Assembly (NCBI GenBank): GCA_003233055.1
Contig: QIKP01000009.1
Span: 59,274 to 123,273, forward strand
Origin: Planctomycetaceae bacterium
Lineage (GTDB): Bacteria; Planctomycetota; Planctomycetia; Pirellulales; Lacipirellulaceae
Length of the DNA stretch: 64,000 nucleotides
Direction of reading: 5' to 3'
In this document: piece after piece, positions 26,812 through 35,500 of the stretch
Numbering within the stretch: the stretch's first letter is position 1
How the letters are laid out: each line of letters begins with the position of its first letter
Made by a program: the position numbers and the translations under genes
The notes under the pieces: generated by a model
The model's input: only the letters and a program-made list of their open reading frames with translations
What the model was told of the DNA's origin: nothing
Database searches by the model: none

Positions 26812-27342
26812 CCGGTCGCAGCAAGGATTGTCGCCGCAAATTCTAGCGAAACGGAAAATCTCTTTTCCTCCTCGCTAGCGACTGCGCGGCCAAGGAACCG
26901 TTCCTTGAGTGCGACCCTTCACGGTCAGAAGCCGGAACCACCCTGACGCCCGAACGGGTTGCGACTGCCTTGCCGCACGCGCTGAAAAAATCTCCAGCAC
27001 GTCGAAGCCTTCGCCTCGCCTCCCGGCGAGCTGTCTACTCGGACCACGCTCCCGGTGCTTTGTCACACCATCATTCTAAGAATTATCCAAGCACTCGTCT
27101 GCTGGAAAAATCGACCCGTCCGGTATCCGTCAATCTTGGGCCATCCTTGGGCCATCGCACCTTGGCCGACGCTATGCTAGCGCGGCGCAGCTTCCGCAGG
27201 CGGTTCTGGAGCGATTTTTGTGATTGTGTGGCTGGTACCAGCCGATCTAGATTTACAGACTTGTTTCGGTGTACCTCCTCTTTTTGTAGCTGGTTTGGAA
27301 CCGGCAAGGAGTGTTTGCCGTGGATGCGATTGGAGATGGGCC
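26812..27342. other. Intergenic before fliW
   Basis: 531 bases without a supportable gene. A CTAGCGA/TCGCTAG stem near 26850-26880 follows rng but has no T run. No clear promoter for fliW was found. Confidence 0.4.
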
Positions 27343-27780
27343 ATGTATGTGATGACAACGCGGTTCGGTAATGTCCCGATCGAAGAGGGGGATATCCTTT
27401 CGTTCGGTCAAGGACTTATTGGCATGGAAACTTGCCGGAAGTGGGTGCTGCTAGCAGATGCTGGCAACCGTGCACTCGCTTGGCTCCAGTCGCTTGATCG
27501 ACCGGAAGTCGCGCTCGCGGTGGTGAGCCCCCGTCGGTTTTTAGCCGACTATCAGGTCCGAGTAAGTAGTCGCGACCTCGCACCGCTTGGAGACGGGTCG
27601 TCCAAGTCTTTTCAGGTGTTAGTTATCCTCAACCGGCATGAGGATACGCTCACGCTCAATCTCAAAGCCCCCATTGTTGTCAATCTTGACACGCAACGGG
27701 GTCGTCAGGTGGTCGCCAAGAATGATCACGAGGTGCAGTTCGTGTTGGGAGCCACCATTCCGATGCGCCGGTCCGCGTAG
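27343..27780 (+). CDS. fliW: Flagellar assembly factor FliW
   Basis: A 145-residue FliW. Family segments: TTRFGNVPIEEGDILSFGQG and LIGMETCRKWVLL near the start, WLQSLDRPEVALAVVSP, and LNLKAPIVVNLDTQRGRQVV at the C-terminal half. FliW binds flagellin and, when freed by flagellin export, binds CsrA to stop it repressing flagellin translation (worked out in Bacillus). ATG 27343 follows GGAG at about 27332. The csrA gene follows after 396 bases and the flagellin gene is next, so all three members of this loop are neighbours. Confidence 0.93.
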   Translation: MYVMTTRFGNVPIEEGDILSFGQGLIGMETCRKWVLLADAGNRALAWLQSLDRPEVALAVVSPRRFLADYQVRVSSRDLAPLGDGSSKSFQVLVILNRHEDTLTLNLKAPIVVNLDTQRGRQVVAKNDHEVQFVLGATIPMRRSA

Positions 27781-28176
27781 TGCGTGCCGCACCGACCTAT
27801 TCCGCCAGCGGGTCGATGGTGGTAGCTCGGAACCAAGGAAAAATCGGAATACTCGAAGGGGAACTGTTCTACGGTTCTTTCGTCTGGGAACGGGGTGCCG
27901 ATTGTCGGAGTTGTAGTTGTCGCCGCCGCAACGATCCGCAGAAGCCATCCCTACGAACCTGCTTGGAATAACCGGTATCTCAGCAGGGTTGCTTGATTCG
28001 CCGGCCCTGTGTTCCGAAGTAAAGCCAAGAGGGCTCCCTGCCGGAGTCCATGCGATCGGTTGGCCTGTTGGAGAAAATCCCAGACGCCGCCCCATCGCGA
28101 TTACCACCTCATGCCGGCCCGCCAGATTGGCATCGTCCCCAGGAGTCCTGGGGTGCTAGCCCACCAGGAGTTTCCG
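27781..28176. other. Intergenic fliW-csrA
   Basis: 396 bases with no supportable gene, except the palindrome at 28137-28153 and the csrA ribosome-binding site AGGAG at 28166-28170. Confidence 0.5.
28137..28153 (+). promoter_or_regulatory. 17-base palindrome in csrA leader containing AGGA
   Basis: CCCCAGGAGTCCTGGGG, ending 24 bases before the csrA ATG. As RNA it would form a CCCCAG/CUGGGG stem exposing GAGUC, and its AGGA copy resembles the GGA core that CsrA binds. The actual ribosome-binding site (ACCAGGAG) has a second AGGA. Suggests CsrA autoregulation; this is inference. Confidence 0.4.
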
Positions 28177-28395
28177 ATGTTGGTCCTATCACGACAACGC
28201 GATGAAAGCATTGTTATTGGCGACAATGTAGTGGTAACCATCGTCGATGTGCGAGGCGATAAAGTCAGGCTAGGGATTGAAGCGCCGATTGAGATTCCCG
28301 TTCATCGGCAAGAGGTCTACGACGCGATTCAACGCGAGAACCGCAAAGCGTCTGAGATCAAGCCAGAAGACGCCCAGCAACTACCGAAAAAATAG
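28177..28395 (+). CDS. csrA: Carbon storage regulator CsrA
   Basis: A 72-residue CsrA, a dimeric RNA-binding protein that blocks translation by covering GGA motifs at ribosome-binding sites. MLVLSRQRDESIVIGDNVVV, the RLGIEAP segment and VHRQEVYDAI (with the conserved RNA-binding arginine) are all typical. The ATG at 28177 follows AGGAG at 28166. Location between fliW and the flagellin gene indicates control of flagellin synthesis. Confidence 0.97.
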   Translation: MLVLSRQRDESIVIGDNVVVTIVDVRGDKVRLGIEAPIEIPVHRQEVYDAIQRENRKASEIKPEDAQQLPKK

Positions 28396-28727
28396 GGCTT
28401 CGTCACGATTTCAAGGATTAGGAAAGCTACGGTTTTCCGTTCTTTGAACACGTTGCCTTTTCTATCGTCGGTGCCTCTTCCTTCGGTTTCCTTTGCTAGT
28501 AGCTAGGGACTTTTCCGAATAACGGACCAAAGGGGGATTCTACACTGAGGTTGACGCATCGGGCTCGCCGTTTCTTGGACGAGCATGAACCTTTGCGGTC
28601 CACTACTTTCGGACAGGGTCGGGGGAGTCGATAACCCCCATGGCCGAGCGTGGCGACCGTCTGTGTCGGTTATCTCTATTGCATCGAGATCGGGGCGGGA
28701 GGATTGGTGGAATCCACGCTAGTCGCA

Positions 28728-28755
28728 TAAAGCCCCCATTTTTCAAAGACGATAG
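28728..28755 (+). promoter_or_regulatory. Possible sigma-28 (FliA) promoter for flagellin
   Basis: TAAA at 28728-28731, 16 bases, then GACGATAG at 28748-28755. The enterobacterial consensus is TAAA-N15-GCCGATAA, so six of eight -10 positions match with spacing one longer. It would give a leader of about 315 bases. Confidence 0.3.
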
Positions 28756-28997
28756 GTTTCTTTAGATAGCAGGGCGTTTGCCTTACTATGGATGGTCGTT
28801 GCCTTCCTGCGGATTTTCTGTGGGAAGTACGAGGTCCGATTCTTGGATGGTCTGAAGTGCCGAGCGAAAGCGATCCTTCCCCGCTTTCCTTCGTCACTTT
28901 GAGAGATTCCGAGAAAAATCCTCGCATCCGTCCCAGCCGCAACCTAGGGTTGCTCAGCACATCCGGAATCCTTCGGAGTGCGTGCATTTCGTAGGTG

Positions 28998-29034
28998 GAC
29001 CGGTTCGGGGTCAAAAATCCCCATCACTCCGGTC
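28998..29034 (+). promoter_or_regulatory. Nested stem-loop in flagellin leader
   Basis: Outer pairing GACCGG (28998-29003) with CCGGTC (29029-29034) and inner pairing GGGG (29007-29010) with CCCC (29019-29022). It ends 43 bases before the flagellin ATG; GGA triplets lie at 28997-28999 and 29043-29045. A candidate site for CsrA control, by inference. Confidence 0.4.
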
Positions 29035-29077
29035 AACCGCCGGGACAACTCACTTTGTTTTTTGAAGGGCGTCTGTA

Positions 29078-31492
29078 ATGTCACGAATTAACACCAACGT
29101 TGCCTCCCTTGTTGGCCGCAACAACCTGAATCGGTCAAACGCCAGTCTCTCGCAGGCTCTTACGCGTTTGAGCACCGGTCTTCGTATCAACACGGGTAGA
29201 GACGACCCGGCCGGTTTGATCGCCAGTGAAAATTTGCGGTCGGACATCACCGCCATCTCGCGGGCGATTAGCAATACGGACCGTGCCAACCAAGTGATCG
29301 CCACCGCCGACAGTGCGTTGGGCCAGGTCAGCTCGCTGTTGAACGATATTCGCGGTTTGGTGACGGAGTCGGCCAACACGGGTGCCCTCTCCGACGAGCA
29401 GATTTCTGCGAACCAGTTGCAGCTCGATTCTTCGCTCGAAGCGTTGAACCGTATCGCTCAGACCACCACGTTCCAAGGCCGTCGTCTGTTGGATGGAAGC
29501 CTCGACTTCCTGACCACCGCCGGCACCAACTCCACCAACATCACGAATCTTCAGATCGACCAGGCCAACCTGGGAGCGACCGGGCAAGTTGCTGTCAACA
29601 TCGAGGTCACCAGCGCTGCTACGCAGGCCACGATTGACGTCGCAGGCATCGACACCGCGGAGACTCCATCGACCGGCGATTTGGATATTGATGTCGCTGC
29701 GACTGGCGCGACCGGAGACGTCAGCTTCGCCGCCACCGACCTGCAAGCAGGCGGCACTGCCACCTTCGGCGCTGGTAGCTTTGATGTCGATGCCACGGCT
29801 GCAGGCACCTTAGATGGCGTCGCTGGCAATGGCGATTTCACCATCACGATTGTTGATGCGGCTGTCGGTGTGGATGCTTATGATGCAGGCACGAATACTG
29901 CGACGGTTAACCTCGATGTTACGGGCGCGGGTGCCGATGTCGACGACCTGAGAGCTGCGTTGGCCGCGCTGACGACACCTATCACCTTTGGTACGACGAC
30001 AGGTGGCGGTACTGCCATTGCCGCTGCGGGAGATACAGTTATTTCGCTCTCCGGTGGTCGTGACGCCGGGACCGAGACCATCAGCGTGACGTCGGCTGCC
30101 ACAGGTGCGGCCGTTGACGTTGATGTGATTATCGTAGAAGGCGGCTCCGCAGGTGTGGCCGTTAGTGGTGGCGACGTCACGGTCACGATCGACAACACGG
30201 GCGGAGCGCAGACAACCTTTGCCGACATCGCCGCGTTGATTGATGGAACTGCCGAGTTCAGCGCGACGACAGCCAGCACGTCGTTTTACGACACCACGGC
30301 AGACGCCCCGCCAGCCAACACGACACTCGACAATGGCTTGGACGCCTCGACCGATTCGATCACCATCACGGCCGTGGATGGGCGAGAATCGATCAGTGTC
30401 AGCCTTGTTACGGGTACGGGTGTCGGTGCGACCCCGACCGTGTCCGGCAATTCCGATTCCGGCTTTGTCGTAACGGTGGACGATGCGTTGACGACCTCGT
30501 TTGCCGATATTGCTACGGCTCTTCAGGGCAATGCAGGCATTACCTCGGCGACAACCACTTCCACGCGGTCGTTCGCCGGTGGTACCGATGTCGCTCCTAC
30601 CACTGCCTCGACCTTGATCGGTGATGCGATCGGCATCGACGATGCGGTCGTGTTTGAATTGGCAGGGTCCAACGGCTCGGAAGTGCTCAGCTTCGGTGCG
30701 GGCACCTCGGTGGCTGACCTGGTGGCGGGTATCAACCTGGTGTCGGACGCCACGGGCGTCATCGCTGCGATCAACGGGTCCGATGCGGGCACAGTCGACC
30801 TGACGTCGTCTGCCTTCGGCGGTAACGCTTTCGTCGACATCAATGTCATCAGCGAAGGTACCACGAGCACTGCGACTGGCGTCTTCACGACGGATCTTGG
30901 CCAAGGTGAACGGACGAACGGAACCGATGTGGTCGCCTCGATCAACGGGGTTCAGGCCAGCGGTAACGGTAGCGAGATTTCGATCAACACCGCAACGCTT
31001 GACCTGACGGCGACGCTTGATTCGGCGTTCACCGGCACGGCCAGCTTGACCATCACCGGTGGTGGAGCCCTGTTCCAACTCGGCCCCGACGTGGTGTCGA
31101 ATCAGCAAGCTCGGCTTGGTATTAGCAGTGTCAACACCGCCCAACTGGGTGGAACGAGCGGTGCTTTGTTCCAACTCGGTAGCGGCGGCCTGAATGACCT
31201 GTCGAGTGGAAGTCTCGATACGGCAGCCTCCATCGTCGAACAGGCGATCGACCAGGTCACCTCGCTTCGTGGTCGACTCGGTGCATTCCAGCGAACGACG
31301 CTCGAGACCAATAAGCAGGCCTTGAACGACACGCTCGTCAACCTGTCGGAAGCCGAAAGCTCGATCCGCGATGCCGACTTCGCTGCCGAGACAGCCCAGC
31401 TCACTCGGTCGCAGATTCTGGTCCAGTCGGGTACACGAGTCTTGGCGATCGCCAACCAGAACCCGCAAAACGTCTTGGCCCTCCTAAACTAG
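29078..31492 (+). CDS. fliC: Flagellin with very large central insert
   Basis: An 804-residue flagellin. The N-terminal D0/D1 helices (SRINTNVASLVGRNNLNRSN, LSTGLRINTGRDDPAGLIAS) and the C-terminal ones (about residue 712 on: LGAFQRTTLETNKQALNDTL, ending NPQNVLALLN) are standard. Between them lie some 550 residues rich in Thr, Ala, Asp, Gly and Val, against roughly 200 in a typical enterobacterial flagellin. The insert holds related units, shown by TFADIAALIDGTAEFSATTA and SFADIATALQGNAGITSATT followed in each by a serine/threonine- and proline-bearing linker, and a flagellin-IN motif (GSEVLSFGAGTSVADLVAGI). Few aromatics or lysines occur in it. Downstream a strong terminator follows, so it is probably a single-gene message. 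Confidence 0.93.
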   Translation: MSRINTNVASLVGRNNLNRSNASLSQALTRLSTGLRINTGRDDPAGLIASENLRSDITAISRAISNTDRANQVIATADSALGQVSSLLNDIRGLVTESANTGALSDEQISANQLQLDSSLEALNRIAQTTTFQGRRLLDGSLDFLTTAGTNSTNITNLQIDQANLGATGQVAVNIEVTSAATQATIDVAGIDTAETPSTGDLDIDVAATGATGDVSFAATDLQAGGTATFGAGSFDVDATAAGTLDGVAGNGDFTITIVDAAVGVDAYDAGTNTATVNLDVTGAGADVDDLRAALAALTTPITFGTTTGGGTAIAAAGDTVISLSGGRDAGTETISVTSAATGAAVDVDVIIVEGGSAGVAVSGGDVTVTIDNTGGAQTTFADIAALIDGTAEFSATTASTSFYDTTADAPPANTTLDNGLDASTDSITITAVDGRESISVSLVTGTGVGATPTVSGNSDSGFVVTVDDALTTSFADIATALQGNAGITSATTTSTRSFAGGTDVAPTTASTLIGDAIGIDDAVVFELAGSNGSEVLSFGAGTSVADLVAGINLVSDATGVIAAINGSDAGTVDLTSSAFGGNAFVDINVISEGTTSTATGVFTTDLGQGERTNGTDVVASINGVQASGNGSEISINTATLDLTATLDSAFTGTASLTITGGGALFQLGPDVVSNQQARLGISSVNTAQLGGTSGALFQLGSGGLNDLSSGSLDTAASIVEQAIDQVTSLRGRLGAFQRTTLETNKQALNDTLVNLSEAESSIRDADFAAETAQLTRSQILVQSGTRVLAIANQNPQNVLALLN

Positions 31493-31520
31493 GCTAAGCG
31501 TTAAAATCGAAGAAACCGAC

Positions 31521-31560
31521 AAGCTGGCCCGTTCTCATCGCGAGACGGGCCAGCTTTTTT
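31521..31560 (+). terminator. Rho-independent terminator after flagellin
   Basis: Perfect 12-pair stem, AAGCTGGCCCGT (31521-31532) with its complement at 31545-31556, followed by T residues to 31560. Confidence 0.92.
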
Positions 31561-31666
31561 GTTAGAGAACGGGCCAACCGCCATGCAGCCGACCCCCTTG
31601 CCTGGTCGATACATTCAGAAAGGTCCTTCCCATGCCTTGCTAGCGTTGCGCGCGGGGGCGACCTAT

Positions 31667-31700
31667 TTGTTAGTAGACATAAGTTGTTGGTAGACATAAG
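31667..31700 (+). repeat. Two 17-base tandem repeats upstream of fliD
   Basis: TTGTTAGTAGACATAAG (31667-31683) and TTGTTGGTAGACATAAG (31684-31700) differ at one base. They lie about 90 bases before fliD and could be operator half-sites. Confidence 0.75.
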
Positions 31701-31762
31701 AGAGAGGGCCTCCTCGTATGGGCACCTCGCAACTGGATGCATGCCACGCCACGAACTCCGAT

Positions 31763-31780
31763 AACGGGATAAATCCCGTT
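31763..31780 (+). promoter_or_regulatory. Perfect palindrome at the fliD ribosome-binding position
   Basis: AACGGGATAAATCCCGTT, an 18-base palindrome ending 8 bases before the fliD ATG. No normal ribosome-binding sequence is visible here, so the hairpin replaces or hides it. Possible translational control or protein operator. Confidence 0.55.
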
Positions 31781-31788
31781 CCACGACC

Positions 31789-34700
31789 ATGTCGCAAATT
31801 CAATCCAGCATCGGCTTGATTACCGGTATCCCGATCCAGGAGACCGTCGATCGACTTATTGCCGTTGCTGGACGCCCTCGCGACATCCTTCAGCAGCGGA
31901 CCAATCTGCTGGTGGCGGAGCGGACAGCCGTCGATCAGGTATCGTCTCTCCTGTTGGGCTTTCGCTTTGCTGTCTCGAGGTTCGAGTCGGAGTCGATCTA
32001 CTCGGCCACCACTGCTACGTCGAGCGACGATACCCGATTGTCGGTAGCGACTTCGGGCGATGTCCCCCCGCCGGCAGGCACCTACAGCTTCACTCCGCTT
32101 CAGACCGCCTCGAGCCAACAGATTGTCAGCAGTAGTATTAGCGACGCGGCAAGCCAACTCGCCACGGGCCGGTTACGGATTGGCGTCGGGGGGCTTGTCG
32201 ATCGTGGGATTTCGCTCAGCCAACTCAACTCAGGAAGTGGTGTCCAAGCGGGGTCCATTCGCATTACGGATCGGAGCGGCGAATCGGCCGACATCGACCT
32301 GCGAACGGCGGCGACGATTGACGACGTCCTGGCGGCAATCAATGCCAACAGCGACATCGATGTCACCGCAACCACCGATGGCGATGCGATCAAGCTGACC
32401 GACAACACCGGTGGTACAGGATCGCTTCGCGTGCGGGAAGTTGGCAGCGGGACAACCGCCGCATCGCTGGGCCTCTCCAGTATCAACGTCGCTGCCGACG
32501 AAGCGACCGGCTTGGATCTCTTTACCTTGACCGCCAATTCCCGACTCACCTCACTCAACGATGGAACGGGTGTCCGTTTGCGAGAGGCGGTCGACGATCT
32601 GGAAGTCACCCTAGCCGATGCCACGGTCCTTAACATCGACCTGGGGGACGCCACGACGCTCGGCGATGTGGTCGACGCCATCAACGCGGCCGACCCCGCG
32701 AAGCTCACCGCCTCGATCGCTGCCGATGGGAATCGTCTCGAACTGACCGACTTGACATCGGGGGCAACCACCTTCGCCGTCGCCAGCGCTGGTGCAGGAA
32801 CCGCCGCCGAAGACTTGGGGCTTACCGGAACCTCCGCAGGAGGCACCCTCACCGGCGCGCGACTTGTGGCCGGGCTTAGTGACACGCTCGTCAGTTCACT
32901 CAACGGCGGACAAGGGTTCGGGACGCTTGGATTGATTGACATTGTCGACCGCGCCGGCAACCCTGCCGTGACGGTCGATCTTTCAACGGCCGAAACGCTC
33001 GGCCAAATCGTCGAGGCAATCAATGCGTCGGGCGTTCAAGTCACGGCCTCGATCAACGACGTTCGCAATGGTATTTCTCTCTCGGATGCATCGGGTGGTT
33101 CGGGCAACCTGGTGGTTGCCAGTGCCGATGCCACCAATACGGCGGAGTCGCTTGGAATCGTGGTGCTCGATGCGGTCGACTCGGTCAACTCCGGGAGCCT
33201 CAACCGGCAAACGGTCTCCGAAGCGACGCGACTCGACTCGCTCAAGGGTGGCAGTGGTATCTCGCTGGGAGACTTCCGTATTACCGATTCCTCCGGAGCG
33301 CAGTCGGCGGTAAGCCTCAACGACATCGGAAGCGAGGCGACGACCATCGGCGACGTGATCGACGCCCTTAACGCCACAAACATTGGCATCGAAGCCCGCA
33401 TCAACGACACCGGCGATGGCATCCTGATTACCGACACGGCGGACGGGCAAGGATCGATCACCATTTCGGAGGTCAATGGGGGATCGACGGCGGCAGACCT
33501 TCGGATTCTCGGCAGCTCCAATGGAACGAATGGCAGCGGGCAGCAGACGATTGATGGATCCAATAGCCTCGACATCGACTTGGCTACCCTCGAGAATGCA
33601 ACGAGCGTCGCACTCAGTAGCTTGAATGGGGATGCCGGAATTAGTCTCGGTTTTTTTTCCATCACCAACAGCGCCGGCGATGATCGCGTGGTAGTCCGCC
33701 TCGACGAGCCAGGTAACGAAGCGTTTACCATTGATGACGTGATCGACAAGATCAACGAACAATCAACCGCTGCCGGCATCAACGTGACGGCGGCGCTCAG
33801 CGATGCGGGAACCGGCATCAGACTGACCGACACCTCGGGGGGGGATGGCACGCTGACAGTCGTCGATCTCGGCAGTGGCACCTCGGCGGCAGAACTCCTC
33901 ATCGCGGGAGAGGGAACCACCATCGGGGGCGATCAAGTGATCATCGGTCAGGGGCTCTTCGCCGCACAAGACGTCGACCAAACCCGGCTCGACGCGCTCG
34001 CCAATGCGATCAACGACTTTGGTGGTGGGTTCTCGGCCAGCACTTTTTTCGACGGCAATGGCTTTCGGCTATCGGTCAATGCCGATACGCCTGGAGCGGC
34101 GAATGAACTACTCATCGATTCGTCGGAGGCCGATTTTTCCTTTTCCGAGGTGGCCCGCCCTCAAGACGCGGTACTCCAAATCGGTAACTCCGCCACCGGT
34201 GGCGTCATCATCACCTCGACCGACAATACGTTTGAGGGAATTGTCGCCGGCCTGGACCTGACGATCGAACAGGCATCCGATCTACCGATTAATGTCACGG
34301 TCGCCACCGATACTTCGGGGTTTGTCGATGCGGCTCAAAATTTTGTCGACTCGTTTAATTCGTTGCGTGACACTTTAGACAGCGTAACGGAATTTAATGC
34401 GGAAGCGCTCACGACCGGCCTGCTGTTTGGCCGTAGCGAGGTGCTGCGTGCCGAAACCGACCTGGCGCAGTTACTGTCGGGGCGATTCACCGCAAGCGCC
34501 GCCTATCCGTCGCTCGAGTCGGTCGGTATCAGTCTGGACGATGAAGGCCAGCTATCGCTCGACACCGAGGCCCTGACCGAAGCATTCGAGGCAAACCCTG
34601 GCGAGCTACAACGGCTCTTTACGGCTGATAATTCAGGAGTGGTCGATCGGTTTCAAGCGGTGGTCGATCAACTTGCCGGCGATGAGGCATCGGTATTCTC

Positions 34701-34899
34701 GCTACGGTCCGATACGTTGACGACCAATATTGAGAACAACCAAGATAGAATTGCGTCGCTGCAAGAATTCCTCGACCGCGAGCGAGAGCGAACGTTGCTA
34801 GAGTTCTTTAATCTAGAAGAGACGATCAGTCGTTTGCAAAGCAATTTTGGTACCCTCGAGTCGATTCAACCACTGGCGATTCTCGGTCGTCGCAACTAG
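31789..34899 (+). CDS. fliD: Flagellar filament cap protein FliD, enlarged
   Basis: A 1036-residue FliD (hook-associated protein 2), which caps the filament and folds flagellin. The N-terminal domain starts QSSIGLITGIPIQETVDRLI and the C-terminal domain (about 770-1030) has FVDAAQNFVDSFNSLRDTLD and a coiled-coil end. Typical FliD is 450-650 residues. Here residues 144-702 hold five tandem units of about 110-120 residues, each starting SLN/QLNxGxGv and containing a flagellin-IN motif (e.g. TLGQIVEAINASGVQVTASI, TIGDVIDALNATNIGIEARI, TIDDVIDKINEQSTAAGINV) and a GxGSL/TLxV strand. Unit starts are near residues 144, 254, 369, 483 and 610. Placed between the flagellin and fliS genes. Confidence 0.93.
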   Translation: MSQIQSSIGLITGIPIQETVDRLIAVAGRPRDILQQRTNLLVAERTAVDQVSSLLLGFRFAVSRFESESIYSATTATSSDDTRLSVATSGDVPPPAGTYSFTPLQTASSQQIVSSSISDAASQLATGRLRIGVGGLVDRGISLSQLNSGSGVQAGSIRITDRSGESADIDLRTAATIDDVLAAINANSDIDVTATTDGDAIKLTDNTGGTGSLRVREVGSGTTAASLGLSSINVAADEATGLDLFTLTANSRLTSLNDGTGVRLREAVDDLEVTLADATVLNIDLGDATTLGDVVDAINAADPAKLTASIAADGNRLELTDLTSGATTFAVASAGAGTAAEDLGLTGTSAGGTLTGARLVAGLSDTLVSSLNGGQGFGTLGLIDIVDRAGNPAVTVDLSTAETLGQIVEAINASGVQVTASINDVRNGISLSDASGGSGNLVVASADATNTAESLGIVVLDAVDSVNSGSLNRQTVSEATRLDSLKGGSGISLGDFRITDSSGAQSAVSLNDIGSEATTIGDVIDALNATNIGIEARINDTGDGILITDTADGQGSITISEVNGGSTAADLRILGSSNGTNGSGQQTIDGSNSLDIDLATLENATSVALSSLNGDAGISLGFFSITNSAGDDRVVVRLDEPGNEAFTIDDVIDKINEQSTAAGINVTAALSDAGTGIRLTDTSGGDGTLTVVDLGSGTSAAELLIAGEGTTIGGDQVIIGQGLFAAQDVDQTRLDALANAINDFGGGFSASTFFDGNGFRLSVNADTPGAANELLIDSSEADFSFSEVARPQDAVLQIGNSATGGVIITSTDNTFEGIVAGLDLTIEQASDLPINVTVATDTSGFVDAAQNFVDSFNSLRDTLDSVTEFNAEALTTGLLFGRSEVLRAETDLAQLLSGRFTASAAYPSLESVGISLDDEGQLSLDTEALTEAFEANPGELQRLFTADNSGVVDRFQAVVDQLAGDEASVFSLRSDTLTTNIENNQDRIASLQEFLDRERERTLLEFFNLEETISRLQSNFGTLESIQPLAILGRRN

Positions 34900-34932
34900 A
34901 GTAATCCTCACCCTGTAAAGGAGTGCGATACA

Positions 34933-35397
34933 ATGGCGCAGTCAACGAGCTACTTGGAATCCCAGGTCCTTACCGCCTCGCCCCCTCGGCTGCATCTGAT
35001 GCTCATCGAAGGCGCAATGCGGTTTGGTCGGAAGGCTGAGCAAGAACTGGCGGCGGGTAACGAAGGGCATGCGAACGAAGCGATGGTTCGCGCGATCGAG
35101 GTCGTCGCCGAGATGCTTGCCGGCGTTCGGCATAGCGATTCGGAAGTCAACCAGAAGCTTGCCGACCTCTACCAATTCTTGTTCCACACACTCACCTCGG
35201 CGTTCGTCAACACCGATTCCAAAAAGCTGGCGGATGTTTTGCGGATCCTGGAGTTCGAACGGGAGACTTGGAAGCTTGCCTGCGAGCGAGCCATGACGTC
35301 CGAGAAGCCAACGCCGGAAAAAACGAAGGCCATGAGCCCCCCGGCCCCGCATCTTCTGACGGGACCGGTGACCGAAGGGCTGTCGATCGAAGCCTAA
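34933..35397 (+). CDS. fliS: Flagellin export chaperone FliS
   Basis: A 154-residue FliS, which binds the C-terminal helices of flagellin and prevents early polymerisation. The N-terminal YLESQVLTASPPRLHLMLIE matches the family (Y.e..V.tasPe.L..mLydGa), followed by helices VRAIEVVAEMLAGVRHSDSE and LADLYQFLFHTLTSAFVNTD. The last 30 residues form a proline-rich tail beyond the usual end. It begins 33 bases after fliD and is probably co-transcribed with it; a terminator follows. Confidence 0.93.
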   Translation: MAQSTSYLESQVLTASPPRLHLMLIEGAMRFGRKAEQELAAGNEGHANEAMVRAIEVVAEMLAGVRHSDSEVNQKLADLYQFLFHTLTSAFVNTDSKKLADVLRILEFERETWKLACERAMTSEKPTPEKTKAMSPPAPHLLTGPVTEGLSIEA

Positions 35398-35423
35398 AGA
35401 GATTGCCATTTTGACCAGAAAAA

Positions 35424-35460
35424 AACGGCGAAGACCGACCGGGGTCTTCGCCGTTTTGTT
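35424..35460 (+). terminator. Terminator after fliS
   Basis: Perfect 13-pair stem, 35424-35436 with 35443-35455, loop of six bases, then TTGTT. Convergent with the next gene's end. Confidence 0.88.
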
Positions 35461-35500
35461 AGGTAATGGAGTGAGTTAAGAGAGGCGGAGTCGCCGTTGA

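Larger units (their letters stand above)
28396..29077. other. Long leader/promoter region of the flagellin gene
   Basis: 682 bases with no supportable gene. It contains a possible sigma-28 promoter (28728-28755) and a nested stem-loop (28998-29034) in the presumed leader of the flagellin message. Confidence 0.5.

Noticed and set aside
26875..27066. Small minus-strand frame after rng
   Set aside because: 63 residues, no family resemblance, ribosome-binding site or conservation evidence.
29810..31468. Long minus-strand frame opposite the flagellin gene
   Set aside because: A shadow of a high-GC repetitive gene; arginine- and glycine-rich without family resemblance.
32100..33023. Minus-strand Ser/Val-rich frame opposite fliD
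   Set aside because: Mirror of the Thr/Asp-rich fliD repeats, without start signals.
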